Shown in pieces: positions 29,042 through 41,590 of a stretch of DNA of 64,000 nucleotides. The notes beneath the pieces were generated by a model. That model had not been told where the DNA came from and made no database searches. It saw only the letters and a list, made by a program, of their open reading frames with translations. The stretch's first letter is position 1. Each line of letters starts with the position of its first letter. The stretch is from assembly GCF_012273895.1 (NCBI RefSeq), contig NC_052128.1:4712001-4776000 (forward strand), given 5' to 3'. The position numbers and the translations under genes were made by a program. The stretch is from Zerene cesonia. Taxonomy: Eukaryota > Arthropoda > Insecta > Lepidoptera > Pieridae.

Positions 29042-30442
29042 ACAGATTCGAAATTCAAATGTAATATTTTTTTATAATTAAGTGTAACAGTATTTATGGC
29101 CAGACTAAGTATATAGAATATGACTAGTAGAAAAAGGTCACACACATGTTTTTTGTGTAATAGTATGTTTGTAATGTTTAACCTAAAGACCTTTTAACTG
29201 ATTTTGAAAATTCCATCACCTGTCTAACACATTATTTCTATTTTGGTAATTGTTTTAAGTTCAATCCGGGAGAAATCTAATTGACTTCATTTAGGAGTAT
29301 TAGATTAAATAAATATTTAAAAAATTAAACTCAACCTAGCATTGACTTGTGCTTAAAAATTAAAACACCTACCGAGTACATATAATTTAAATCTCGTTTT
29401 TTTGTTGTTTTTTTATCAAAATAGTAAATGGTATAAGTGACTCTCTTCACATTTAACCCATTGGTAAAATATTCTATTGTGTAAGTTTTATAATGGTACC
29501 TCATGAATGAAAAATGAAATAAGAGATTTTCTTCAATAATTATTTTCGTCGTCTGCCTTGAGTCACATGTATTCATGGGGCATTTACGATTCGAGAACAA
29601 TTTCGAAACAATGGTCACAAACGAAAAATGATATTAAGTATCAGAATAAGTAGGCAGCTACTATAGTATTTCTTAATATTCTTAATTCCCCATTCCTTTT
29701 TATTTAAGAATCTATCAAATTATAGTACCGTAGCTATATGACCGACTGTTGGGCTCTTCAGCGGGTAAATTCACATATTTTACATTTGTTTTTTTCTATT
29801 GGTGCACAATAAACTGTTTATTGGTTGTACATTTTATAATAACACATGATTAAAATATATAACAACGGTCATCAATAAACCATCAGCACAAAAACCTCGC
29901 GCCACCATTATCACCGATGGCGACATTGCGGCGACTGATAGTTCGTTGAATAGCCATTTATTAAATAAAAAATTACATACTATTGAGATAGAAAGAAATT
30001 TATAAAAATACGTTAAAAATACCCTCGCAAAAGGTTGTTCTGCGGACACTCTTATCACGAGGCTAGATATAACTAAATACTTATTATCTTAAGGGTTTTA
30101 GAAATAGTATATCGCTGTTCTGATTTTGTAACGGTGAATTAGATTTATAAAACAGCAAATATAAGAACATATGTATAAATGTTTCCTCTATATATATTTA
30201 GTTTAGACTTAAACCAGAATATTTCCGCAGTCGAAACATTTAAAAACTATTCCAATCGTATTGGATCATTAAACACAATAACCCAGGTATTCTAGAAACA
30301 TGTAACTGTCTAGGTTTACATTATAGGCAAAACTCACATATATAGAGCTACGTTATATCGGCGCAACACGCGAACGACTAATTCACAAAGCTGTAGCTTG
30401 GCTTACACCTCTACAATCCATCCGCTACATTTAATTGCAATA

Positions 30443-30635
30443 TCCTACTTAATACTATAAATGCGAAAGTTTGTAAGGATGTGTGTTGCTCTTTTACGCA
30501 AAAACTACTGAACCGATTGCAATTAAATTTGGTACGTAGACAGCTGGACAACTGGAATAACATACAGGCAACTTTTTATCCCGATATTCCTACGGGATAC
30601 GGACTTACGCGGGTTAAACCGCGGAGTGCAGCTAG
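30443..30635 (+). mobile_element. Lep1-type Helitron, near complete
   Basis: It starts TCCTACTTAATACTATAAAT, contains CGATTGCAATTAAATTTGGT and ends CCGCGGAGTGCAGCTAG before T. The terminal hairpin is CGCGGgttaaaCCGCG. Confidence 0.82.
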
Positions 30636-32484
30636 TTTTTAATAAAATTACCACAATGATAAATTTCTAAATAGTCTATAGTAATTTAATGAAGGTAAAG
30701 AGTTCATTTGGATACGCTCGTCTCAGGAAGAACTGCTTCTAATTGAAACATAAATGATGTTTCAATGTGTTCCTTTATCGTAGTAATAATAAGAAGGCAG
30801 CATTAATGGATATGTTTATTATACAATATACAGTTTAGCCTTAAGTCTTAACTTAACTAATTTTTTTAAGGACCAAAACGTGTATTGTTATATTATTTTC
30901 CTGATTATCTATTTGATATACCTTTGTTATAAGATTATACATTCAGACCGATACAATGCTATATTTGAGTAAATTGCTTGGAACTCATTCCAAGGCGCAA
31001 AAATTGTACAGGAAAATGAATAAATAAGCCATCAAACGTATTCTAAAATTGATAGATACTATTTAGTGTTCGGTTGGTAAGATAAAGTGCATTCGGATGA
31101 ACTATTATTCGAAGTAAGGAAGTAAAGAAAAATGATAACATTATTCATGAGAAGTGAAAATCTGTATTTAAATAATTAAAATAATTCAATCTAGTGGAGT
31201 CCGCTTCATTTCTTATGATGGTTATGTAACCCAATATGCATTTGAAATAATGTTAGCTTAATCGAAATTATTTTAAGGTCGTGTCTTTATTTAATCACGT
31301 GCTATTATAAAATGTGGCACCATTGTTTAGCGCTTTTATTTTAACAATAGGGTAGCCGTTGAAACACGCACGAAATATGCTAAAATAAGGGAGGCGAGGC
31401 TCTGCAAGCCACATTGCCCTTTCTTAGAAGAAAGTTGTGTAAAGCTAATGAGTTACACAATTTGGACTCGTTTAAATCATTTTTCGTTGAAGAATAGACT
31501 TGAATAGGTTTTTCTTTTATTCATTGGATAATATAGGTGCAATGCTTATTGGTTAAGCGAAGGTATATCCTATACTTGATGTGTTCCGCAACAAATTAAA
31601 TTTGAATTTGAATTAGATTTAAATACAGTCTATACATACTAGGAGTATGTACACTTATACTAAATACTCACTGATATCATAAATGCGAAAGTGACTTTGT
31701 TTGTATGTCTGCTTTCACGTCCGAACAGAACAATTTTGTAGTCCTTTTATCTGAAGATAGTTATTAGACTAGGTAGTGTCATAAGCTATTATTTTTCCGC
31801 AGTGAAACATTTCTTTCATGTTTCCTTAACTAATTTTTCAAGACTCAAGTTGTTATGTATAGTAGGTATAACCTAAAGAATATTCGTAACTAAATGACTA
31901 AAATTACTAAAAGCCATTATGGAAACGGAGTTTTTATTCACTCTTTCCACAAATGCAACTGAAAGAAAGCGCTGCAACTGCATTGCAGTATAACATCCAC
32001 GGTTGTCACATTTTTGCGCATAAATAACATTGTTTTATTTAGGGTTAATTTTTCAAACCATTCTTAAAAGTTTTTCATCGGATATCGTAAATATGTTCTC
32101 ATTCCTCGACTTTTGGCATTTTAAGAAATGATTTTTTTATTGTGTAATACTTTATTGGACGGATAAATAACAAAGTAGTGAAAAATCATTTTGTTATTAT
32201 TTCTTTTTTTATTATAGAATTAAATGACTTCTAAGTATTCTTTAGGAATGCATGGAAAAACTTATATCGAGTTGAAATCTGACCATTAGGTAGAACTCAA
32301 TCTACAGCCGGTGAATAATAAATAATAATGATACAAAACCAAGCCCGCGAACAGTCATAAATCCGTTATTTTAACAATCATGCAAATAAAACGTTAAACC
32401 ATTAAATAATTTCAGGGGAACAAAAAATGACCCAGTTAAATTTGTTATACGGTATACTGTAGTGGTCATTTTTATAACACACCC

Positions 32485-32600
32485 CCCTCCCCCACTTCCG
32501 GGGCAAGCCGCGCGTGACGCTGGTCACGCAGTGGGTAGCACGCTACAAGAGGAAGTTGCTAGCGAATGGCTTTGGATTTGTGTATGGTGTTATTTTATAG
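32485..32600 (+). other. GC-rich island with short open frame
   Basis: From 32478 to the stop near 32592 a frame reads HFRGKPRVTLVTQWVARYKR and then KLLANGFGFVYGVIL. A CACTTCCGG ETS-like site lies at its start. The peptide looks more protein-like than the flanks, but no start codon or clear splice sites frame it. It could be an exon remnant or a promoter. Confidence 0.2.
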
Positions 32601-33014
32601 ACGTTTATTGCGATACTGTGAATTACGATTTTTATTCGTTTCCATTAACCTTGCTGTGCGCGCTCTGTTGGAAGGCGAATCAAGTAGATCTTATGAGACT
32701 AACATTGTATGTACAAGGGTCAGACAGATTTATCTTCGACATAAGCATCATCTTTGTAAGTTTTAATCTTAAATCTTCTTTAATCTGAATTCTGTCTTAA
32801 ATGATTGAATAAAGACATTTATTATTCTAATCATTATTTATTTAAGCGACCTTTACGACCTATATATGATATACTTTACGACCACCTCCGTCTAAGAGCC
32901 AAGAGGCCGGAGCCTAGTGTTACCAAGTGACACACCTTCTGACTGACCAAATTCGACTAGAACAAGATTATTTCATCATTTAGAAATTAAAAACTTTTCA
33001 ACGGATTTTAAACG

Positions 33015-33105
33015 CGATTTATTCATTATATTATTAACCCGACGTTTCGAACACTTTACAGCGAGCGTGGTCACGGGGAGACTGAAGAACTAGAACAACA
33101 TTGCT
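33015..33105 (+). repeat. Retroelement-associated repeat fragment
   Basis: ACCCGACGTTTCGAACACTT TACAGCGAGCGTGGTCACGG is a phrase common in lepidopteran interspersed repeats; no coding part remains. Confidence 0.4.
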
Positions 33106-34159
33106 CGTAAGATTCCCGCCGTGAGATTGGTTGGTCCTTAAAATATGTTGTTTTACAGAGGTCGAAATAAATAAAAAAGGATTTATCGGATTTAATAATA
33201 ATAATATTTAATTGATAACAGTAATGAAAGTGAAATTAATGAAATAGTACAAGTAATGAACATCACCCGACAACAATAGCCCAGCACCACAAAGGCAGCT
33301 GTCAGTTCAGTCGTGTAACGGCCGTGCTTTGAATACTGAGTGCTGGCGACGCCGACGTGTATTTGGTGCTACAACTAGCGATTAAATACTATATTTTATG
33401 TATGTAAGTCAGTATGTTAACACTACGTCAACTTGCTAAACAACTAGTATCAGAAAATGTAACGTTTTAATAGGGTTAGCTGATGATGGCGGTAGTCAAC
33501 AACGGTATGTGACAAACGGTTGTTATCCTAAGATTTGGCGATGAGACTTCATTCACTATAAATAATTGTAAAGGAAATTGAAACAAGTTTCCCAGAAATA
33601 ATAACCACTATTCGATGTTAAGAATATAATGCTACATTGAGTGGTTCGAGATTACATACAGAGCAAAAAACTAGCAATAAATACACTATTAAAAGCTTTA
33701 ATCAAACCCTATCTATCTTATGTTATACAAATATGGTAACGCTTATAAAAATGCAAATTTATATATCCTTCATAAGCGTATACAAACTCTTGATCGTTTC
33801 TATACCATAACGTAATAAATGTAATTAATATTACACTTGGTTCTAACTTTAACTTAGCATTAACAGATGCTTAATTTTGTGCAATTGTCATTCAAAAATA
33901 ACTAAATAAAGAGAGTTTTGAAAACAATTTCGTATCGCTCGCACTCCCGCCACACACCGCGAGGATTTTCGTAAGAAATATCAGTATAAATCTAATTCTT
34001 ATGCGAGACAATAAGCGTTAGCGTGTAGCGTTTTATTGACGATTTCTTCTATTGTATGCTTATTTAATGCGATCGTCAGATGTGAGAACTGTTTCCTTTG
34101 TTGTTTCGATTATCCGTACTGCAGTTCGGGAGCAGTATAAAGTTATCCATCTAAATGAC

Positions 34160-34290
34160 GTAACAACACTTTGTGAACCGACTTCAAAAAAGGTGGACGT
34201 TGTCAATTCGACGGTATTTTTTCGTGTTTGTTACCTTACGACTTTTTACTGGATGAACCGATTTAAATGATCATTTTTTATTCGAAAGCT
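34160..34290 (+). repeat. ACCGACTTCAAAAA-type repeat
   Basis: GAACCGACTTCAAAAAAGGT and GATGAACCGATTTAAATGAT match the intronic copy at 14.6 kb. Confidence 0.5.
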
Positions 34291-35939
34291 GGATTAAAAG
34301 TATGAGTTTGCAATGTGTACTGATGGTTTGATAGTAATGCCAATGTTTACTTACGCAGAAGCATTTCAAAACGATTCATGATGAGAATGTTCAACTACAT
34401 ATACAATAAAATATATCATTTGTTCTATAATCTTCCGATAAAACATTTTGAAAATACTTCTGTCATATACTTAAAACCTATAAGAAGCGGGATTATAAAA
34501 TAAACCATGACATGAACATTTCATTTAAATAATGCTAGACAATACTTTATAGTATATATAATAACTAAATAAGTTATAGATAGAATAAGAAGTGAAACCT
34601 CCGGCTTTTCGGAACGTTAAAAATCATTAATCATATATTCGTGAAGAATTAATTTCTTAGCTTTATTTGTACAGCCATGATGGAGTGTCTTTGAACAAAC
34701 TGGTACAATTGTGAAGAAAAGCAATTTATTTATTGCTCGAAGCCGCAATCTATGATGATTTGCAGAACGATTATTAAATGTATTACGGTACATTTGTGGA
34801 GAAACCTTGGTTGTTTCTTTTTGATTTCGTTTTATATCTATAGAATATTCTGATATTGTAGGATGTTATTGGAACATTTTTCGTAAATACTAAATAAATG
34901 TTGTTTTTTCTTGACAAAATATTTCGAAGAAGATAGGAATACATATGGAAATAGCACAGAAAGACTAGTTTCGTGACGAAACTAAAATTTTATATGTTTG
35001 TAGTTTTATAGAGAAGTGCAGATTAGTTATATCTGCGGTTGTTTACCTGGTTTGGACCATTTTACTACTAATCAATTTTTATAACACATTTGTATTTATT
35101 TTAAACTATTATTAACGTATTTGCAATAGAAATGTGCTAACTGACTGCACATAATGAATGATATAGCGTAAGAGCTACCTTCGTTTATCAATGAATCTCA
35201 AAAAAGGAGGGTATCGAGTCGACTCTTTTTTGTGATTGTTATCTCATAATTTTCTACTGGTTCAACTGATAATTATGGTACTTTTTTCACTTTAAAGCCT
35301 GCCATGTGGACCTTTTTAAATGATAATTTGAAGAAGGATTTTACTTAAATATGAATACAACAATAAGTGAATATAGAATATAGAAACACTTAAACGTGAA
35401 GTGTGCTTTATGTATCAACTCAATACATAATAAATTAATGAATATTTTCTACATACATGATCATTTTAATAATTTACCTACAATTTTAAAAACAAATATC
35501 TGCAAACAGCAAATAAATCTACCACCAGCTCTTGCCCCGAAAGGATCTACGCTAGAGCACGCGCAGTGACAGGTGCGCGCGCGCATCTGTCTAACCTAAC
35601 GAGGTGAAACTATTGACGCAGGTCCCGTCATAGTTGAATACATTTGAACCTTCCTACTCAGTGACTTTTTGTTAAGTCACCTGATAGATGAACAAGTTAT
35701 ATAACTTGACGATTGCACTTAATTTGCACGAGTGTAAGTAACAATAGATAATTTAAAGAATGTAAGTATGTTATCAAATTATGGTGCATTTTGTTACAAT
35801 ATTGGTTTAGATCTTTACAACCAGGTTTTTGGCAACTTTTATTTTAACCAAACGTAGCTCATACCCATTTCTGTATTACACAAAATAAAGGTAAACTTTC
35901 AAGCATATCGTAAATTATGTCATGCTATTTAGTCATGTA

Positions 35940-36165
35940 TTTCGTAAGAATATCGGAATAAAAAGTTGTCTATATGTTATTCCAGTTGTCCAACCGTCTA
36001 CGTACCAAATTTCATTGGAATCGGTTCTGTAGTAAATGCGTGAAAGAGCAACAAACACACACACACATTTTTACAAACTTTCGCATTTATAATACTAGCT
36101 GCGTCTACGTAAAAAATTTCATTGCAATCGGTTCAGTAGTTTTGAAAGAGCAACAAATGTTTCAG
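35940..36165 (-). mobile_element. Two overlapping Lep1-type Helitron fragments
   Basis: The first fragment (to about 36098) has lost its CTAG end; a second partial copy beginning CTAGCTGCGTCTACGTAAAA follows directly in the same orientation. Confidence 0.65.
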
Positions 36166-36964
36166 TTTTCTATGTCAGCTATTTTATAATTTAACTTAGC
36201 TTTCAGCTACTTTAATTGCGTTTAGATAAACTTACCTTATAATACAATTTGTCTTGACGTGCTTTCTTCTTGCTTGCTGCTTGCTTCCGCTTTATCAGCC
36301 TATTTTTCAGAGCGATCTGACAAACTGTGTCTGACGTGTGTTCTGAATTCATAACGTAATTCGTGCCGAAGCCTGCTAGACTGCCACGTGAAAAATGTCT
36401 GGGAAGTAATATTGAAGTGTTAAAACGGTAATAATTCCAGTGTGGAAAATTAATGGCTCTAGACGACCTATATAACTCTGTAATTTTTCCGCACTGCTAT
36501 AAGAACTGCTTTAAGACATGCTAACCTCCTGATTCTGTAATTTTTAAGGTACATGTGAAGCACGCCACTAGATTCGACCAGATTCTGATGAAGTGTGAGC
36601 TCAACCTTAGGGGCTTTAACCTGAAATATCTAGTGATGTATGGTACTTGAATACTTCCCAGTACCATACCCACCAGACCCCAAAATAAGTCCGTCATTAT
36701 ATGCTCCGACGGCGATTTCAGCCAGCCAAGCGGTAAGTTCCGATGTTGAAACTATGGGTAGAAGATATTTATCTATGGAGGTACCTCATTAGATGAAACA
36801 TGTGTTTACTGATTTGGGCCTTATGAAAAATAGTCGTAAGGTATGTTTTTGAGTGTGCATGACGTTTTATGGTTTTAGTAACATAACTAAAGATTATCGA
36901 ATGAATTGTTTTACTATTTACGCTAGTATATGTGAAATATAAGGCTTTTATTTTTCTTCAGGAT

Positions 36965-37035
36965 GTAATCCAGTTGTTTGGAAGAAATCGCCGTTTAGCT
37001 ATAAGACTGCCATTCGTTCTAGTTCCTCAGTTAAG
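36965..37035 (+). mobile_element. LINE-tail hairpin fragment
   Basis: TTGTTTGGAAGAAATCGCCG TTTAGCTATAAGACTGCC is a decayed version of the hairpin. Confidence 0.45.
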
Positions 37036-37426
37036 TCTCAATTTATAATTTTTTCAGAGTAATAATAAATAAGCAAGCTTCAATTAAAAAATGAATAAAA
37101 CGATAACTTTGCCCCGATACTTTCATTTCGAAAATCTAATCTAAAATTTTAAATACCGATATTTAAAATAAACTACAATAACTCTAATTGCAATACCTTA
37201 CCCTACCCTATAGTGCCCTATAGTGCCATATTATTCTTTGAACTCCGAAGTAATTCTACCAAAATTGAACCTACAACTCGGACGAACATGAAACACATCC
37301 TAAAGATTTTGAAGGAATTGGAGAATTTAGTAAAATACATTAGTGTCATGTTATCACCACATATAATAAAACATACGAAATTGTACATTTATTTCGTTCT
37401 TGCTTGTCAATAAAAAATCTACAAAT

Positions 37427-37655
37427 CTCTGCATATCATAAATGCGAAAGTAACTATCTGCCTGTCAATTGGTGTATTTGTCTACCTGTTTGTCTTTTCT
37501 TTTCGCCAATACAATTGAACCGAGTTCGATGGAATTTGGTATAAAGATATGACACCTGAAAAAGGACATACGATAGGTTCCTACTGGTAAATTCACGGGA
37601 ACGGTAGCTATGCCAGTGTTAATTGAACTATTAGAAGCAGCTAGCGCAGAGCTAG
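37427..37655 (+). mobile_element. Helitron, related head
   Basis: It starts near TCTGCATATCATAAATGCGA and ends GCGCAGAGCTAG. The middle part TTCGATGGAATTTGGTATAA shows the usual helicase-independent body of this group. Confidence 0.5.
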
Positions 37656-38612
37656 TATAAAATAAATCACGCGTCAACCATAAACCATATCGTTTCAAAG
37701 TATCGAAGTGTTGGGATGACACGAAGTGTGCATTAAGTGAAAATTGGAAAATTATAGCGCACGCAACACACTTTCCGCCATTATCAATTTTCAAACACAC
37801 GGACGGTTGTTAAAGTTACATTAACCTACTTTAAATTGTTCCTATATACTTATTATAGTGTGAAAACTGTTTGTGTGTTTATTTTAGAGCAACCTTACCT
37901 ATGCTTAGTCAATTGAACAATATATTGTGGTTTGTTATATTTTGCATACATTTAACTCATTAAATTTAGCACAATATACCTCTTATGTAGAAATGTGACT
38001 TAGAGGCGGCGTGGGCCTGAATCCCCTGAAAAAATAATATAACTTGGCAGCAAATATCAAAAAATTATTAAAATATCTTCAAAGGAATTGAAAGAGTTGC
38101 TATACAATTTGTCAGTTAGAACTAGTATAAACAATGTAAATTGTCATTTAGTTGTCTAAATAGCTCACTAGTTGGAGATACTGTCTATGCCGTGATACTG
38201 TTTTTTATGTTCGGTCGTATCTAATGCCAAATAATCCTTAATTTCCTTACGAACTAGATAATGATGGTATCAGACTTAAAACAAAATTCGCTTCTAGCAT
38301 TTTAATTGCTTCTGTAGTATACACAAATGGCGTGGTTACAAGTCAAATACGATGCAAAACCGAGCGCAGTTAACACAATATACGTTAAAACATTCATTCA
38401 CAAAAATTCGACACACGTTGCGTGACTATTAATTTCTTGAAAAATATGCCGAGTCGCGTGTCCAAAGAAATGTTTCTAAATAACAGTGATTATTGTCCAC
38501 GTCTAAAGCACTCAAAAATGATTTATTGTGTGTACAGGTCCTTCGAAAAAGTGGGAGGGTTAACAAATGTGTATGTATATCAGATTTTATTAGGTCGAGA
38601 TAAGGGCGGTTG

Positions 38613-38674
38613 TGATGTGGCGAGATGTGGCGAGATGTGGCGAGATGTGGCGAGATGCGGCGAGATGTGGCGAT
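38613..38674 (+). repeat. 10-bp minisatellite
   Basis: The unit CGAGATGTGG is repeated about six times in tandem with one C variant (CGAGATGCGG). Confidence 0.9.
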
Positions 38675-39178
38675 GAAATCACGGTAAGTTGTCTAAAAGA
38701 GTACTTACAATGAGAAGTACTTTCGTTACATTTTACCCTTGATGTTTAAAATAATATAATGTTAAAGTTTTTTACTTGTTAAAAGTTATGACGCTAAGAG
38801 AGTGATGACACTACCACTCCACATAGCTCTGTCTCTTTCCCACACTGGAATTTGTACTTCCTTAATACGTCCCACCCCCCCGTAACTCCCTAGGTGTGAG
38901 CCTTATACCCCTAGCCATACTCTATATACGCTATACCCCTACAGTTATTAGAATTGGGCTAATTTCATGGAGCTTAATATCTTCGTGTGTAGTAGACCTT
39001 AATCAGATTTATTTTATAAGTCACAACACGCGAGTTCTATTGCTTGACCAAACGACAGGAAGTTTCATTTTAGGGTACGCATCTTATGAATAAAAATATA
39101 ATAAATAAAACATGAAAAAATTAAATCGCTTATAAGCATTTATGACCTGATACATTTGTGTTTTTGTGATATTTAAAA

Positions 39179-39370
39179 CTAGATTTTGCTTGCGGCTTCG
39201 CGTTCAATTCGGAGTAGTTTAAAGGATGTTATTATACATATAAACCTGCCTCTAAGACAGCTCTTACTATTAAGAAAAACCATCAAAATCCGTTGCGTAG
39301 TTTTAAATATTTCAACATACATATGTACATAGGGACAAAGAGAGCGACTTTGTTTTATACTATGTAGTGA
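39179..39370 (-). mobile_element. Helitron fragment, minus strand
   Basis: CTAG at 39179-39182 precedes ATTTTGCTTGCGGCTTCGCG; the body has ATCAAAATCCGTTGCGTAGT. A related decayed piece lies in kibra intron o-p near 24575-24655. Confidence 0.55.
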
Positions 39371-39709
39371 TTTTTAAAAAACATTATCGAAGACTTTTGA
39401 AAATCTATTTAATCAGCACATACAAATAATTAATCACACAAACCAATTTGCCAAGGGCAGACTTAAAAAGCTTTACGTGTTTTAAGTATATCTCAAGTAA
39501 ACACAACACAAGTTACGTAACTTATTCTAAGTGACACCGAATCGTTGATAAATTATCATCCTAATATTATTTCAACATTCACAAAATTACGTCGGCGTAA
39601 TTTATTAACTCTCATTTAAACAATATACGACAATTCATCACTTCATTTATGTTGATGTGGTTGGTTAAATCCGTTATTATTGATAATGTCCAAATTCTAA
39701 CATATCAAA

Positions 39710-39754
39710 TTTTGACTAGGGTAACGTTATTAATTAACGTTACTCTAGTCAAAA
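39710..39754. repeat. 45-bp near-perfect palindrome
   Basis: Two 20-base arms (TTTTGACTAGGGTAACGTTA on the left) pair with one mismatch around TTAAT. Confidence 0.88.
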
Positions 39755-40187
39755 ATTAAAATACAATATAAATTTGATAATTTATTTAACATATATACAT
39801 ATACAGAAAATAAAAAAGACGAAAGAAACATTTACCAGCTTTGCCAGCAAAAAAAAGCTCATTTTGGAAGGAGAATAGAATTACAATACAATCAGCATTC
39901 GTGTGTGACGCATGTATTAAGGACATATATACTCATACAACTATATAATGTCTTAAATTGCTGCCACTAAACTTCTCTTCAACGGCCCCAAAACTCGTGG
40001 AGAATTAGCATTGCATCAATTTGAACTTAGCCTTGTTATGTCATATAAATGAATAATAAATAAAATGTAATATTTATATAAATTATTATTTTGGGTACCT
40101 AATTGCTTTAATGTATATTTGGATTTTGCTAAGACACTGGACAATTTTAAAACAACCTATTCATTGTTATAACTGCTACATAGCCAA

Positions 40188-40366
40188 TCCTACTAAGATT
40201 ATAAACGCGAAAGTTTGTAAGTATGGATGGATGGTTGGATGTTTGTTACTCTTGAAAACAGCTAATCTCATTATGAAATTCGGTACAGACATAGATTATA
40301 GTCTGAATTAGCACATGCTACTTTGTACCCGGGTACCACGCGAGTGGCGACGTGGGTTATAGCTAG
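40188..40366 (+). mobile_element. Helitron with divergent 3' end
   Basis: It starts TCCTACTAAGATTATAAACG and ends GGCGACGTGGGTTATAGCTAG. The head is Lep1-type but the 3' 60 bases are unlike the other copies. Confidence 0.6.
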
Positions 40367-40405
40367 TGCCTAACAAGTACATAGCAAAAAACCATATCTG
40401 TATTG

Positions 40406-40524
40406 AGAAATTTTGAAAGAATAGAAAAAATTTGATCACGAGGCAGGATCCTGCCAAATTTTTTCTATTCTTTCAAAATTTCTCATTTATAAAGCATTTC
40501 AATGCTATAAAACTAAAAATTAAA
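40406..40524 (+). mobile_element. Foldback SINE, copy 2 (tRNA core deleted)
   Basis: The copy is flanked by a perfect 13-bp target-site duplication CATATCTGTATTG (40393-40405 and 40525-40537). The tRNA-like core is gone, leaving two 29-bp perfectly complementary arms (40405-40433, 40456-40484) around GCAGGATCCTGC. The 3' tail is ...GCTATAAAACTAAAAATTAAA. Confidence 0.8.
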
Positions 40525-40642
40525 CATATCTGTATTGTTTTTGTATCAAATGGAGAGGCCGGTGTTTGAACTAATAAACAATGTTTTACAATTAACGTTG
40601 TAGAGAAACTATTTTCATTTGCATGTATTATAGTCTAAATAA

Positions 40643-40947
40643 AAAAACAGCAGTGGTGGCTCAGCGGTGAGAACCTCGGACTTCAAAATCGATAAGTCGG
40701 GGTTCGAGACCGGGCGAGCGTGCAGGAAATAAATTGATTTTTCAATTTATTTGCACATGTGGATAACATCACCATTGCTTAAAACGGTGAAGGAAAACAT
40801 CGTGAGGAAACCGGCATGTCCAAAAATCAAAAGTTCGACGACATGTGACATCTGCCAACCCGCACTTGGCCAGCGTGGTGGATTATGGCCTGAACCCTCA
40901 TAGGAGGCCTGTGTCCCAGCAGTGGGAACATATATGGGCTGATGATG
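40643..40947 (+). mobile_element. Metulj-like tRNA-derived SINE, full length
   Basis: The head is tRNA-like with A box TGGCTCAGCGGTGAG and B box GGGGTTCGAGACC. The body contains GGCCTGAACCCTCATAGGAG and ends TATGGGCTGATGATGAT. A perfect 13-bp target-site duplication ATAGTCTAAATAA flanks it (40630-40642 and 40948-40960), so the insertion looks recent. Confidence 0.88.
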
Positions 40948-41403
40948 ATAGTCTAAATAATAATAATGTAAAGACAAAAACCAGTTTGAATTCAAGAAGC
41001 TTTTGTAATAAAGATGTAATTAATAGAGAAGTAATTAATAAAGCGAAAAAATGTTATTAAAAATTTATTACTGTAGTAACGAAATAGCCCGTAGTTAGTT
41101 ATTTGGTAATTATTTTTTAAATAATTTAGTTTTAGTTTGATTAATAGGCTTGTGCTTTCTGAATGCTACGCTATAATTTTATGACAAAAACAATTTTTAT
41201 TGTGTGAAATTTTTTATATTTATAGGGTTTATGTTATAAAGAAATAAATACTTAGTGATACAGTATACAGGTCATTCATGTCAAAGACTATAAAAGAAGT
41301 TAAAATTCTATGTTTCCAAATTGAAATCAGACGAAACTTCTAACAGCCGAATAGTTTTGTGTAAAATGCAGGTACAAACGTACAGTTAAAACATATTCTA
41401 CAA

Positions 41404-41590
41404 GTGAGCAATTTTGAAAGAATAGAAAAAGTTTGATCACGAGGCGGGATCACGGGTGGTCGAGAGGCTAGGCGTTGCTACGGTTTGGCAAAAAACGCGG
41501 GATTCGATCCCACCTCGTGATCAAATTTTTTCTATTCTTTCAAAATAGCTCATTTATAAAACATTTCAATGCTATAAAACTAAAAATTAA
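41404..41590 (+). mobile_element. Foldback SINE, copy 3 (most complete core)
   Basis: It is flanked by an 11-bp duplication ATATTCTACAA (41393-41403 and 41591-41601). The core has an A-box-like GGTGGTCGAGAGGCTAGGCG and B box GGATTCGATCC. Long arms containing GAAAGAATAGAAAAA...GATCACGAGG and CCTCGTGATC...TTCTATTCTTTC pair over about 45 bases. Confidence 0.8.

Larger units (their letters stand above)
25946..30442. other. 3' flank of kibra; no gene seen
   Basis: The stretch is AT-rich, with several AATAAA signals, a SINE-like remnant near 26.9 kb and the second assembly gap. It may include a long kibra 3' UTR. Confidence 0.45.
30636..40187. other. Gene-poor stretch
   Basis: Apart from the listed repeats, the GC-rich island near 32.5 kb and the E-box palindrome at 35578-35601, nothing coding is visible on either strand. 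Reading frames of 60-110 codons here are AT-rich chance frames or lie in Helitrons. Confidence 0.45.

Noticed and set aside
28015..29145. Frames of about 350-375 codons over the second gap
   Set aside because: They consist almost entirely of N bases.
37465..37800. 111-codon minus-strand frame
   Set aside because: It lies largely inside a Helitron copy and shows no protein family pattern.
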